From: Spizellomyces punctatus DAOM BR117
Lineage: Eukaryota > Chytridiomycota > Chytridiomycetes > Spizellomycetales > Spizellomycetaceae
Reading direction: 5' to 3'
NCBI RefSeq assembly: GCF_000182565.1
Contig: NW_015971542.1
Coordinates: 196,976-260,975, forward strand
Length of the DNA: 64,000 bases
Below are positions 11,540 through 23,444 of the stretch, in pieces. A program made the translations under genes and the position numbers. The notes under the pieces were generated by a model, which made no database searches, had not been told where the DNA came from, and was given only the letters and a program-made list of their open reading frames with translations. The stretch's first letter is position 1; each line of letters opens with the position of its first letter.

Positions 11540-13171
11540 ATGGCAATATCAAATGGTGCTTTTACGTTGTTCGTTCTCCGTCCACATTCCTACGCACACT
11601 GGGTACGCATCATGTCACCGGCAAAGACAGGCGCATCCCCTCCTGCTCCGACCACCTTTCTCGATGGTGCGGCTTACACTGTCACCCAAACAGAGGATTC
11701 TTTGACGATTACATTGCCAGTTCCCGACGAATATGACCCTAAACGCCGTGAGGGAGATGTGGTTGAGATACAAGAAAATACCCTCTTAGTTAAGGTTCAA
11801 GGAGAGGAGACTCCTCGACTCTCTGGCTGGCTTTTTCATCCCATCAACAAGTTTGACTCGGTGTATGACCTCCAAAGAGACGCAAGAACGGACTTGCGTC
11901 TCTTGAACCTAAACCTCACCAAAGCTGGTCCTTCCGACTCATTCATGCCTGCACCAACATACCCTGTCCTTTTTTCATCTGGTCTCAACACCCCTGCACC
12001 CATGCCGAAAGATGCAGCTTTGGACGATATGGACCCTCACTCGTTGTTCCTTCTGGCGGACTGGATGCTCAAAAGACTAGCAAAGCCCGACCGTGCTTTG
12101 GCATGGTACAGTAAAGCCGCAGAACGTGGCAGCATCATGGCGTGCTTGAAATTGGGAGCATGGTTTGAACTGGGTAAAGATGCGCACAAGGATATACCTG
12201 TGGAACGCGATCGTGCAAAGGCTTTCGAATACCACCTGCGTGCGGCCGATCTGGGACACCCGGAGGCCTGCTTAATTGTGAGCGAATGGTTTGCGCCGAT
12301 GAGTCAGGATATGCTGATAAAGCTGCGACCTGGAGAAGAGGAGACTCAAAATTTGGGCGTGCAAACCCAGGAAAAGGATTTTGCCAAAGCGGTTAGCTAT
12401 CTGGATCGGTTACGAGATATTGTCATCCAGCACCGGGCGACACAAGCTCCCTCGACTCGTGAGCTAATGGGATTGGCAATGTGGCGTGCTGGTGTCTTGT
12501 ACGCCGAAGGCGGGAACGGTCTTCCTTCCTCTGCGGAAGGTATTTCCCAGTCGTTTGCTTATTTCTCTACAGCCGCACTGGACTACCGTCACCCGCGAGC
12601 TATGTGGTCTCTAGCTCTATACTATATAAATGGATTCGGCTGCGATCAAAACATCCCTCAAGGCGTCGAGCTGCTTAAAGAAGCTTTGGCCGCTGACCCA
12701 AAACTGGATCTCCCCCCGCAATTTCAGGGGCTCGATGGCATTGGCCTGGATATCTTAGTCGGAGTGGAGAAGGAAGCGAGAACGGTGAATGGTGTCGAGC
12801 CGGGCAAAATCTTGGATGTGGAGAGTCTTGTCAACGCTGCTCGACGTGTGGTTGAAAAGGCGGGAGGCAAGGAAAAAGTGGAGGACACTGTAGAAAAGGC
12901 TTTGAAAGAGTTGGAACTTTCCGTTGTCAAGGTTAACATGATGGAAGAACCCGCTGGCACAAAGGCAGAAGCAAAGGTAGAGGAAAAAATTCATGTAGAA
13001 AAGTCTGCTAAACTGAAGAAAAGAAGAGTATCAAAAGCGAAAGCGAAAGCCAAGTCCAGAACGCGGAACACTGGGTGGTCTGGTATGGAGATTGCTGTGG
13101 GAGTGGGTATTGTCGCAGCTGTGGGGGCTGGGCTGTGGATCTGGATGCGGAGCTCAAAAGTCAAAGCTTGA
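11540..13171 (+). CDS. tail-anchored protein with CS-like domain and Sel1-like repeats
   Basis: Single-exon, 543 aa. Residues about 45-110 look like a CS (p23/NudC-type) fold: beta-rich TVTQTEDSLTITLPVP, then ENTLLVKVQG and GWLFHPINKFDSVYDL. Sel1-like repeats follow at about 184-212 (RALAWYSKAAERGS), 224-252 (KAFEYHLRAADLGHPEA) and 338-366 (SFAYFSTAALDYRHPRAM). After a charged Lys/Ala-rich linker (about 430-510) comes one membrane span (516-535, MEIAVGVGIVAAVGAGLWIW) and an eight-residue tail, so it is probably tail-anchored with its bulk in the cytosol. CS domains often contact Hsp90 and Sel1 repeats scaffold adaptor proteins, which suggests a co-chaperone or adaptor on an organelle surface (inference). 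The start at 11540 has a better ATG context than the Met at 11612. Confidence 0.8.
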   Translation: MAISNGAFTLFVLRPHSYAHWVRIMSPAKTGASPPAPTTFLDGAAYTVTQTEDSLTITLPVPDEYDPKRREGDVVEIQENTLLVKVQGEETPRLSGWLFHPINKFDSVYDLQRDARTDLRLLNLNLTKAGPSDSFMPAPTYPVLFSSGLNTPAPMPKDAALDDMDPHSLFLLADWMLKRLAKPDRALAWYSKAAERGSIMACLKLGAWFELGKDAHKDIPVERDRAKAFEYHLRAADLGHPEACLIVSEWFAPMSQDMLIKLRPGEEETQNLGVQTQEKDFAKAVSYLDRLRDIVIQHRATQAPSTRELMGLAMWRAGVLYAEGGNGLPSSAEGISQSFAYFSTAALDYRHPRAMWSLALYYINGFGCDQNIPQGVELLKEALAADPKLDLPPQFQGLDGIGLDILVGVEKEARTVNGVEPGKILDVESLVNAARRVVEKAGGKEKVEDTVEKALKELELSVVKVNMMEEPAGTKAEAKVEEKIHVEKSAKLKKRRVSKAKAKAKSRTRNTGWSGMEIAVGVGIVAAVGAGLWIWMRSSKVKA

Positions 13172-13648
13172 GCCATCCCGAACCTTTCCTTTCGCACACT
13201 TGTATACACATTATTTATTCATGTCAGCATTTTTTGCATGTTCCAATATCATTAAAACTTTTTGGATCGAGGGTCAATGTTTGTTAAAACACATGCAAAA
13301 GCAACAGCGTCGCTGAGTTTACTATTAATAGAAACAGCCCGTTGAAAGGAAAGGAGACCGTAGCGGCCATCAACATTGCCTAATGCTTTTCCTTGCTGCT
13401 ATCGACGTTGACTGACTGCGAGAAACGGCACATGAAGTCAAGGGGAAGCGGTTCATCAAATGACAAAATGGTGATACAGCACACAAGTCGTGGAATCTGC
13501 TAGGTAGATAGAGGCGTTCTTTCTTTGGCTATCTTTTTACATAAAGCATCTCACCTCGCTCACCACCCTCCCTCGTCCATATCCACCGTACTTCAAAGCC
13601 CAAAATTAACCTTCAACCCACAACTCTCCTGACAGAAACGTATCCATC
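13172..13648. other. intergenic, 477 bases
   Basis: Downstream flank of the Sel1-repeat gene and promoter of the surface-protein gene. The last 100 bases are CT-rich (13540-13645), as often seen before fungal start codons. No gene seen. Confidence 0.5.
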
Positions 13649-14350
13649 ATGCGTCTAACAACAGCTCTAACTGCGCTCTTCAGTCTCTTATCGGCAACAA
13701 CAGCACTGGCCCAACTTCAGGTCCCTAACTGTCTTCCAACTGATGTCGAGTGCTTTATGACAAAGGCCCAATACACCGTCCTCGGTACGATCACCTCTAA
13801 CAATGCAAACTCGACAGACCCAGGTGCATCTCCCGCAAACTACAATGCAACGATGCTGATTCAGTGTGTGTACGCGTCCTTTGGGAACAACAAGGGAACT
13901 GGAGCGAATATGGCGAATAATCAATTGACGGTAACGGGCTTTGGATTCCCGAACCCGAATTGTCCTCCAAACACTGGTGCCCAAGCCATAGTGAACTCGT
14001 CCTCTATCTACTTTATCTACGTTGCGACGAGCGTGCCTCAGGGTGGTATGCCAATCTACACCGTTTTCAACCCTTGTGGAGGTGGGATCCCTTTCAGTGA
14101 CGAGAATTTGAACAAGCTGGGAGCCATTGTTGCCAAGAACCCGCAGAATGCGATTCCCCCGGCAAACCAAGGAAATCCAGCAAAGTGCACTCTCCCGACT
14201 CCCACACCGGTCTCGACCATAGCGCCGACAGCAACAGGGTCTAACAAGCCATTGGAGTTGCCTTCGAATGCTGTTGTAATTCCTCAGTGGACTGTGTTAA
14301 GTGTTGTTGGCGCGATCTTTGTTACTGTTCTTACTGTGGTCTTGGCCTAA
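13649..14350 (+). CDS. secreted, probably GPI-anchored cell-surface protein
   Basis: Single exon, 233 aa. An N-terminal signal peptide (MRLTTALTALFSLLSATTALA) is followed by a Cys-containing ectodomain with several N-glycosylation sequons (NST, NAT, NSS). A Pro/Thr-rich spacer (TLPTPTPVSTIAPTATG) leads to a C-terminal hydrophobic stretch that ends the protein (WTVLSVVGAIFVTVLTVVLA), the usual layout of a GPI-attachment signal. Cysteines are conserved-looking (PNCLPTDVECF, FPNPNCPP, NPCGG), suggesting disulfides. I do not recognise the family. A single-pass membrane protein is the alternative to GPI anchoring. Confidence 0.75.
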   Translation: MRLTTALTALFSLLSATTALAQLQVPNCLPTDVECFMTKAQYTVLGTITSNNANSTDPGASPANYNATMLIQCVYASFGNNKGTGANMANNQLTVTGFGFPNPNCPPNTGAQAIVNSSSIYFIYVATSVPQGGMPIYTVFNPCGGGIPFSDENLNKLGAIVAKNPQNAIPPANQGNPAKCTLPTPTPVSTIAPTATGSNKPLELPSNAVVIPQWTVLSVVGAIFVTVLTVVLA

Positions 14351-14479
14351 ATGTACATTGTCTCTTACTGTCTTGTAATTTTACCTTATATATAGTCTAT
14401 TAACATCCATAGTATAAATGTTTTGATCGTTTATTTGCAAAGTATTACGTGGTCGAAAATGCAAGGTGGCAGGCGAAGC

Positions 14480-15602
<1,123 letters not shown>

Positions 15603-15788
15603 TGTCGTGCGTCGAAAGTCGCTTGGGTACTGCGACGATCTCAAAAGGTCTTCATTATGGCTGTTGCCATGGTATCTGATATCACATATCGTATATATTC
15701 CAAGGGCACCTCAAAAAACCACCGAGATATCAACATCTTTCTTTCCCAATAATGTACACCCCAAGGACCAGCCATGAAAAGAAACTAG

Positions 15789-17480
15789 CTACTTTTTCTG
15801 TGTTATGATTTTCCTCAAATCTGCAATATTTTGAAGTACCTACGATTGTATGGTAATCTGAATTTTAGACCGCGTCGTATAATTGACACCGCAGGCGCTT
15901 CTTACCACTGTGTAATTATCGCCGTTCTGCAAGTCGGTCGCTGAAAAATTGTATTGCTTCGCTACCCCCGTGGCCTCTGCGGCCTTCAAATAGTTGTTTA
16001 TATTCTCAAGCCGTGCGAAGGCGAATTTTCCAGTGTTGATTTTCAACGAAGAATCAGGACGCACCGCGTTCATCAACCTGTTGGCAAATGGTAAACATGG
16101 GGGACAAACATAAACCAGTAGCGAAATCATTGTCAGCGATTTGTAGTTGAAACATACCGGCATAGTAATTGGCCGTCCTTCAATAATTCCTTGAGGTCTG
16201 CAGGGTTGGTAGGACTAGACTCTCCGATGGTCTTGAAAATCCAATCCTTCAGCTCTTTCTCATCAACATCACCCAACTCAAGCCCAGTCTCCTGCGACTG
16301 GGTCCTACTCAGACGTCCGGGTTTCAACTGTCCAGCCATCATACCAGGATTCAATCCCATCAAAGGGTTAATCCCACCCATTCCTGCAATCTTCTTCTTG
16401 AACTCCACAGCAGGATCTTCAGCGGGCTTTTCTTCAACCATTTCTGGAGAGGTAGACTGGGGCAACCCCAACTATTTAGAGACGCTAACGGGTGGTTGAT
16501 AGAGTAGATGTCGCTCACCAGTACATCTTGGTCCAGGTTCTTTGTAGTTCCCTCTGAAGCAGAGGACTAGCGTAGAGAGCGATGAGGAAAAGATAATATA
16601 GCAATGTAAATCGTAAACCACATCCCCCCACCTGACTTTTCGTACTTGTCCGTGTTCGAGGAGAGGGTCGTGCTTTCGTTGCCTGTACCAGAGCTTGACG
16701 TGAGAAGATCTGATAAAAGGACTTCTCAAGAAAGTATTCGTACGTGCTCGAGCTTTCTCCCCGAATTTGCCAAGACTGGAAGTGGCCCCCCTTTTGCCGC
16801 CTTTAGACTTTCCAGTTCTGAAGTTAATTCCGCGACTCTTTGACGTAGTTTCTCAATTTCACTCAGATCCTCTTCAGCAACGCTCTCTCGCTTTTGATCG
16901 CCTTCCGAGCGGCTTGACGCGATCTTCTTCATAACATCTTCTGCTGACTTTCCATCCGCTACCAATGGTACGCCCTGCGCCAATTCTTCGGTGACTGCAG
17001 AGGTATCGTCGGCAACCGAGCGAATTGCAGACCCAATATTTTCCAGCTGCTCGGTCGCACATCGGGAAGTCTCAGCGGCAATGATCAGTTCATTTTCGGT
17101 CACTGCCGACTCCGCCATAAATTCCATATTGGCAATCCGTTCTTGAAGCTGACCAATTTGTGCATCTGTTGCATAGAATTGCAAAGGGTCAGGGCGTTCC
17201 CATTCTGTTTTGAATTCAGATATCTTCAATGTTACGAACCCTTCGCCTTGACCGCTTCTGTCAACTGCACTACTTTTGATTGCAATCTTGTCAGAACGTC
17301 ATCTGGTGGCAATGGTTTGCCATGGACGATGCAGATTATTGAGTTCCGATTCCGGGTTTGCCAAGCACATCGGAGAGTACAAGTCTCCGAATCGCACAGC
17401 TCCAGCTTCCCGCCCCCTTCAGTACCTATGTCCTCGGTAGCCCGTCGTCTCAAAATATCAGCGGAAGGTGATATATCCAT
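15789..17480 (-). CDS. coiled-coil protein with C-terminal calponin-homology domain
   Basis: The C-terminal part is a transgelin/calponin-type CH domain: KELKDWIFKTIGESSP, DLKELLKDGQLLCRLMNAV, KINTGKFAFARLENINNYL, ending NYTVVLQNIADLRKII before the stop at 15789. Upstream are a Ser/Thr-rich linker (SSSGTGNESTTLSSNTD) and a short Gly/Met-rich segment (KKKIAGMGGINPLMGLNPG). The N-terminal part (17480 to about 16790) is coiled coil, joined by an intron with a GTTCGT donor to give TEAVKAKDAQIGQLQERI. CH domains of this type bind actin. The join between coiled coil and linker needs a GTCTAA donor near 16810, and I am not sure of it. Two adjacent genes remain possible. Confidence 0.6.
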
Positions 17481-17953
17481 AGATTCGCTGGAAAAAGGAG
17501 AAAACAGAGAAGGCTGTCATGTTGAGCCTTTAGCTGTATTAAGCAGGTGGCAAGTCAATTGAACGCACCTCAGCGCAGCCTCCGGCGGTTGTAGGGGCGA
17601 ATACTATGTTTAATACAAAGTTAGATGAGGGCATTTCCATGAAGGTTTCAGTCTGTTGCTGCTCACCACCCAACCCCCGGTGGGTGCAACTGCAGGGTCG
17701 GCCTTCTCAGTCATTGTCATCGCCGTTCCTTGCACACGGTGAACGGCGGGCAGCATCCGCGTTCTGGTTGTTCCCCGCTACGAGTCACCGTGCCCCACGG
17801 CTTCTAAATGTAGACAAATGATGTCTGCAGTAATACAAGCGCTTGCTTCTCCGAGGTGAAGGACGACTCTGTTCCTCAGATTTCCATTAACACTTACTGC
17901 ATGGTGCAGCTCTCCATTCAACTGTAACCTGATCGTCGCACTGTATCTAAACC
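17481..17953. other. divergent promoter region between CH-domain gene and DOT1
   Basis: 473 bases separate the divergently transcribed start codons. I see short open frames only and no strong core-promoter motif. Confidence 0.5.
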
Positions 17954-20346
17954 ATGGAGCAACCAAAAATACATAAGCGGATATATAACGATACTCCCCG
18001 CTCTCCGCCAAAGCGTCATTTGTATGTTCCTGTCAGACATCCACCTTCTCCGTCGTCGGACTTGTTTGAGAAGTCTGGAGAGGACGCTGTTCATACTGTT
18101 GTGAAAGAGGATGATTCTGATTCGACAAACTATAGTGTGCTGCTGCCGGTATCAGCGACGTTGCAACGAGACCAAACCCCCGACTCAACAGTCTCGGAAC
18201 TTTTTGCAGACGGATCTCGTGGAAACGCAGGTTCACGAGACCTTTCTACGGACAGAGCATCAAATCGTTGCGATAATTCCAGAGGTAGTCAAGTTTCTAC
18301 CCCTAGTTCAGTAGACAAATTTAGAAGACGTAACCCCATATCGCCAGTAACGTCTGGATCGTCAACAGCGGGAGACTCACCAGAGCCAAATAAGCCAGAG
18401 CTAGGCCACGAGACGATATCCGGATGCGATTCAGCACCAACTAGCGAAAAAGGCCGACCGTTGTCGAAGGAACATACTACGATGGCCCCCAAAATGTCAT
18501 CCAAGCGAAAGCGCAGTTGTGACCTTTCTGCCGAGTCACCACGAAATGGATTCGTCCCAAAAGATGTAAATGTCGATGAGGGCAATCGTGCCAATGCAGT
18601 AAAAGGGCCTGAGGGTGCGGCGAAAACTGCCAATAGAAAAACTCCTGCTACGACAAAACCAAAGATAAGACGAAGAAATGATCATCGTCACTTGTCGAAG
18701 AGGGCCATGGAGCCTTGTATCAGTGCTCTGGATGTTGTCAAAGAACATCTGAAACTTTACTCGTTGCGTGAGTATTTGTCTGTGGCAAACATTTGAAAAT
18801 TGTTCAGAAAGATGCTAAAACCTGCCTGAAAGTCTCAGAATCAGGAACCCGCGTACGTGAAGAATCGGATATGGAGACCATTGAACTGCAGTACCCTGGG
18901 GAAAGTGCTTCTGAAATGTAGGCTATCTGTGTTCTGTTGTTGGCATCTCAGACCGTTCTACTAACACTCTTTGGGCACCGTAGCTTCCCACTCGTCGTAT
19001 CACGGAAAGCTTTAGAATACAATCCAATCAAAGACATCTATGCAACAACTCAGTTTATTATCGAAAATTGCCTGAAAGACGAACATGCAGCGCGTTTCGG
19101 TGATACACGGTCCGGCATACTTCGAAGTATACAAAAGGCATGTAATCGGAAAAACGCAGAAGACCTGAAGGCAGGAATAGCGGCTTGGAATGAGGAAATG
19201 AGCGCTCTCAAAAAGAAAAAGATCTTTGCAAGTTGTGAATTTACTGGGCCTGCCGCAAGTTATCCTATGATAGCACACATCCTAGAGCAAGCATATTCAC
19301 GATCAGTAGCACCCAGCTCAAGTTTATTAAATAATTACGAAGGTATATAAGAGACGTGCGCTTCACCCTGAACCATTTCTAAGCTTTCGTTTCGTTATGT
19401 CTTAACCTTTTAGGGTTCTCAAATAACGTTTACGGTGAAGTAAAGCATAATTTTGTAAATACCATTATCAAGGAGGCCAACATACAACCAAACCATGTAT
19501 TTGTGGATATGGTACGTTTCGTTGTTGTCAGAATTGTTATCAGATGGTGCTGATACTGCTGACGCTGTCACCTTAATCTTAGGGCAGTGGTATCGGAAAT
19601 GTTGTGCTACAAGTGGCAGCACAATGCCTATGCGATTCATATGGAATAGAAATAATGGAAACGCCGGCGAAGCTGGCAGCTAAGCAGAAGAAAGAATTTG
19701 TATCCCGCATGAGGTTCGGTTTCATCGCACTTGTTCTCGGCGGTGCTATGCATCAGTCTAATGGTGACTTTTTATTTGCTGAACAGATATTACGCAAAGC
19801 CTTGTGGCAGAATCACGTTGAAACACACTGACTTCCTTGAAGACAATGAGATGCACGAAGTCATCAAGAAGGCCGATGTCATCTTTGTCAATAAGTCGGT
19901 ACCTCTACTGTTGTATAACCGGTTTGTGAGACTATCCTTAACCAAGTTCCTCAGCTATGCCTTCAGTGCCGAGTTGAATCAAATGATCCTAGCCAAGTTT
20001 TTGGACTTGAAAGAAAATGCAATTGTAAGTAACCTTCCCGCATGCTACTGGTATCGTTACATTTAATTAGAGGCTGATCGAATCTCGTACGCAGGTCATT
20101 GCGCTTCGTAGTTTTGTTCCTGTTGATCGCCCAACAGCGCGAAGTGCTCGACGAAGCAATGCCATTGAATCCATTTTTAGAGTGAAAGAGGTAGGTCACG
20201 TTCAGCCGCAACTATCCGAACGCGTTGATAACTTACGAGGCTCTTAGCATTACTTTGGTCGGGATAATGTGTCATGGATGAACGAAGGAGGACAGTACTA
20301 TATCCACACTGTCGACCGTCGACAACTCGCTAAATTATCAAGATGA
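17954..20346 (+). CDS. DOT1: histone H3 lysine-79 methyltransferase Dot1
   Basis: Nine exons (17954-18767, 18812-18917, 18984-19342, 19414-19511, 19583-19713, 19787-19894, 19955-20024, 20095-20190, 20248-20346) give 626 aa. The first about 270 residues are low-complexity, Ser/Pro-rich and basic, matching the nucleosome- and DNA-binding tail of fungal Dot1. The C-terminal catalytic fold carries NNVYGEV, motif I VDMGSGIGNVVLQVA with SYGIEIMETPAKLA, the NNYAF acceptor loop and SWMNEGGQYYIHTVDR near the end. Dot1 methylates H3K79 on nucleosomes and influences silencing and DNA-damage checkpoints. Two introns have odd donors (GTTCGG at 19714, GTCGGT at 19895). The exon 2 acceptor (after AAAG at 18811) was chosen for frame. 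Confidence 0.94.
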
Positions 20347-20839
20347 TTCATACAGTGAAATATCCGTTTTTGTAGATGATTTCTGTTCCGCCCTTACTGT
20401 GTCGTGTAATTATGAAGGAAATGTAGTGTACAGTAACTAGAAAGCATTCAATGCCAGATCCCCTAAGCAATTAATGTCGCCATGCAGTGACATTGTAGCG
20501 TTGAAAGAACGTTTCAACCACATGCCCTGCTGAACTCCAGCCATGGAACGATTGAAACGTTCTTCATATTTTCTTCCACAGTCGGAAGTTTCGTTAAATG
20601 CCTGAAATTCATGGTCCTTCTAATCGCTCATCCAAAGTCGCACTTTCCTCCAAAGTGGAGGACGCTAGCTATCCTGACTTGGATGTCAGTATGTGGCGGA
20701 TTCAATAGGATCGAAGGCTCGAAATTAGTGTGCAGGAGCAAACGTGGTGCACAAGTCTGTCATATGAGTAGCGAGTCACTGCGGGTCATCGAAGCGATAG
20801 GTATTCTCCTACGAGCACAATATATGTGAGCAAAATGCT
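20347..20839. other. convergent intergenic region with inverted repeat
   Basis: Space between the 3' ends of DOT1 and TFB5. It contains an inverted repeat GAACGTTTCAA (20507-20517) / TTGAAACGTTC (20552-20562). The left arm lies inside a smaller GTTGAAA...TTTCAAC pair. A shared 3'-end hairpin is possible. No gene seen. Confidence 0.5.
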
Positions 20840-21223
20840 TTAACAACTGATAGCAGTTTTCAATTCGTTTGCAATTACCTCAAGGATTTCGTCCAACTTC
20901 TCCTTCAGCCACTCCACTACCGAAGCATCTGCACAAATGTCATTATATTAGCTTCAGTTCTTGAACTCAAGATATCTCAGAGTTTACGCTTCCCATATAC
21001 CGCACCTATGAAGAGATGAGTTTCGTCCAGTGACTCGAATATAAATCGAGATTCACCATTCTCCTCTCTTTTGTTATCGAGATCTATCACAATCTGTTTG
21101 ACGGCAGGATCACTGTATGTTGAGAGAAAAATGTACAAGACGATGTTAAGGACAGAGTTTGGTGTTGTCTAGTAGAACATGCACTTGCCATTCCAGAAGA
21201 GCTCCTTTTGTTGCTCGGACCAT
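20840..21223 (-). CDS. TFB5: TFIIH subunit Tfb5 (TTDA/GTF2H5 family)
   Basis: Three short exons on the minus strand (21223-21189, 21112-21006, 20928-20840) give 76 aa, close to the 71-72 aa family norm. The protein begins MVRATKGALLECDPAVKQI, continues FIFESLDETHLFIG (compare the family DDTHVF/DDTHLLV) and ends EWLKEKLDEILEVI. Tfb5 is the smallest TFIIH core subunit, stabilising p52/Tfb2 and needed for nucleotide-excision repair. The first intron (21188-21113) is GC-AG: the donor reads GCAAGT. Every exon is too small to stand out as an open frame. Confidence 0.93.
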
Positions 21224-21869
21224 GGCGAAAATGGGATTTGCAAGCGTCGTTTGCAACGCGATCGATCAGCGGATTGACAACACATGAATAAATAGTATGA
21301 TGTTATGGCATTGCATTCTAACGTCAGTTGGTTTATAATACAAGTTCAAACACTACTCGATGATTCTCTGGGTGGTTATATGGAACCCAAGAACTTCTTG
21401 TTGCTTTTGGTTAGTTCAACACCGTTCTGAAAAAGGCATAGTTTGCAATCAAAAGTCAAAGAATGACCCTTGGAAAGGCTATTGTTCTACGTTGTTCGTA
21501 AAGTCTCGCACTATGGTGTTGGCCGGAGGACTCACTCGCAGTCCATTCTCGTCAACGTAATATATTGTGGCAATGTTGTCGTCAATGCGCTGAATACGGC
21601 GCCCCAGAAACATCGAACTCGGGCACATTCTGGTCCTTGAAGGAGTAGATCCCGTTACACGGCATCTGCATGACTGTTTATTATGTTACCCTGTTCTGTC
21701 TCTCCGTGTGTATAAGTAACCACCTTCGAATTGTGTTCGCAGAGTCGTCATTTCAAAGGTAGCGCGGTTCAGACGACCAGTTATAACTTGAATTCTTAGC
21801 CTCACACACTATCTGTCATGGTAATTGATAGTCGACAAATCTATATACACTTGTAGAAGCCCATCTCTC
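21224..21869. other. unresolved region with possible minus-strand coding pieces
   Basis: Between TFB5 and the oxidoreductase 3' end. On the minus strand, 21810-21730 reads RIQVITGRLNRATFEMTTL and 21632-21498 reads RRIQRIDDNIATIYYVDENG up to a stop. I could not join them with an in-frame splice. It may be a small gene or 3' UTR. Confidence 0.25.
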
Positions 21870-23444
21870 TTATATATCGACTGTTTCTGCTGATAAGGGT
21901 GTTCCGCACCAATCCCAGGCCCGACTCGCCAAAACGTTGTACGAAAAATGCTTGCGAACCAACCATGTACCCGCCGTGTAAAGATATCCATGATAGGAAA
22001 GCTGAGCTACACCGCGGTGCTATTTGAGATGAACAAACGTTATAAGGGGTAGCTCTCATGAACATACAGGGGGAAGCCACTTACCAAGCCGAAATACAAG
22101 TAGATTTGCGGCAGCACGGGACTTCTCTCCACCAACTTGATCTCGTCATCTTTTAATCCCTTCTCCCTGCCCTCAACCAATTTCACCACGTTTTCAATGG
22201 CAACTGCTGCATGTGCAAATGCCGATATTCCGGTCTTAATATCCGGGAGATCCACCACATCTCCTCCCGCAAATACATTTGGGAATCGCGGATCGGCAAT
22301 TTGAAGGCTTGGCTTCACCAGGACATACTTGTTTTCCGGATTGATCGATGCGGGGGAGAGGGTGCTGAGGAGTGCGCTGTTGGGGATCATTCCCGTGCAA
22401 AGGATTTGGAGATCCGTCGTAATGGAGAGCCCGGCCCGTGTTTTAACGACAATTTCCTTGCCATCATCCTTGAAACCACCAGGGGGAATGATGACACGAT
22501 CCCCAAGGATTTGCCGTACTCCGAGGTTCTTAAGGATGGAATATGCTCGCCGATGTAGACCAAACTTGTACGTCTGAAGATACCGCGCTCGAGAATGAAC
22601 CAAGGTCACTTCCTTTTCCGGATAGTGTTCTTTGATCTCTGCTGCCAATTCCAGTCCTACTGCTCCTCCTCCTACGACGAGCACTTTGTCCGACCGTCCT
22701 ATTCGGGCTTGGTATTCCTTTAACACGGTCACACCCTCTTCCTTAGTGTTCTCATCACTCAAGCAACCTGGTCTTGGATGCTTTGCCCCAGCGCCGTACA
22801 ACAAATACTCGTATGGAACTATTGTACCGAACCCATCCACAGACCGGTCCAGTTCCACGTGGGTAGGGGTAATGGATGTTGCGCATGCTTGAATGACACG
22901 CCCTTCCTTGGCACTTTTGAATAAGTTATCATATGGAGCAAAAAGCTCTTTCTCGAAACCTGGTATCACAGAGGCGCGCGGGAATGCAAACATGTAATGC
23001 ATGTGGGAATGTTTTTCTATGATGATAAGGCGATAATTTTTCGGAAGGGGAAGAGAGTAGCGAACTTTCATTGCTGTTGCAATGCCTGTAATTTACAATG
23101 CAGGAGATCAATACTTGTGCCTTTATTCGAACATGAAGTTTACACGTACCAAATATCGATCCCCCGATGATAACTATATTTTTATATTCCTCTGCTCCAA
23201 TATCTACGGCCTGTGCGGTCTTGATGACTTCCTGGCCCTTAAGAGGCAAGCCCTGGTGCTGCTTTCTTTCTCCCGCAAGGTGTGAAGCAATTTGATACAA
23301 GGTTGGCGCTAGTCCCTGTGATGAAACTTCATGAAATACGGCCGAGCATGTGTCGAACGCATCGTTCATGGTGGGGCCCAGGAATGGCACCGAATGCAGT
23401 GCCTCGGTACAGCGTTGAAGTCTAGAGATGTTTGGGCCGAGCAT
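21870..23444 (-). CDS. AIF/FSP1 (AMID)-type FAD-dependent NAD(P)H oxidoreductase
   Basis: Three exons (23444-23150, 23085-22085, 22001-21870) give 475 aa. The first dinucleotide fold crosses the first intron (NIVIIGGSIFGIATAM), and the second is VLVVGGGAVGLELAAEI for NAD(P)H. The C-terminal FAD motif is NVFAGGDVVDLP. The last exon ends GYLYTAGTWLVRKHFS...RAW, like the membrane-facing tail of fungal AMID proteins. Relatives reduce quinones with NAD(P)H; FSP1/AIFM2 protects membranes from lipid peroxidation and AMID is linked to cell death. About 90 residues precede the first fold, longer than in animal FSP1, with no clear presequence. Frame across all introns supports this model. Confidence 0.88.

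Noticed and set aside
21841-22080. Minus-strand frame containing GGYMVGSQAFFVQRFGES as a separate gene
   Set aside because: Splicing the oxidoreductase with the GCTCAG acceptor uses another frame here and restores the family C-terminus (GTWLVRKHFS), so this frame is a shadow.
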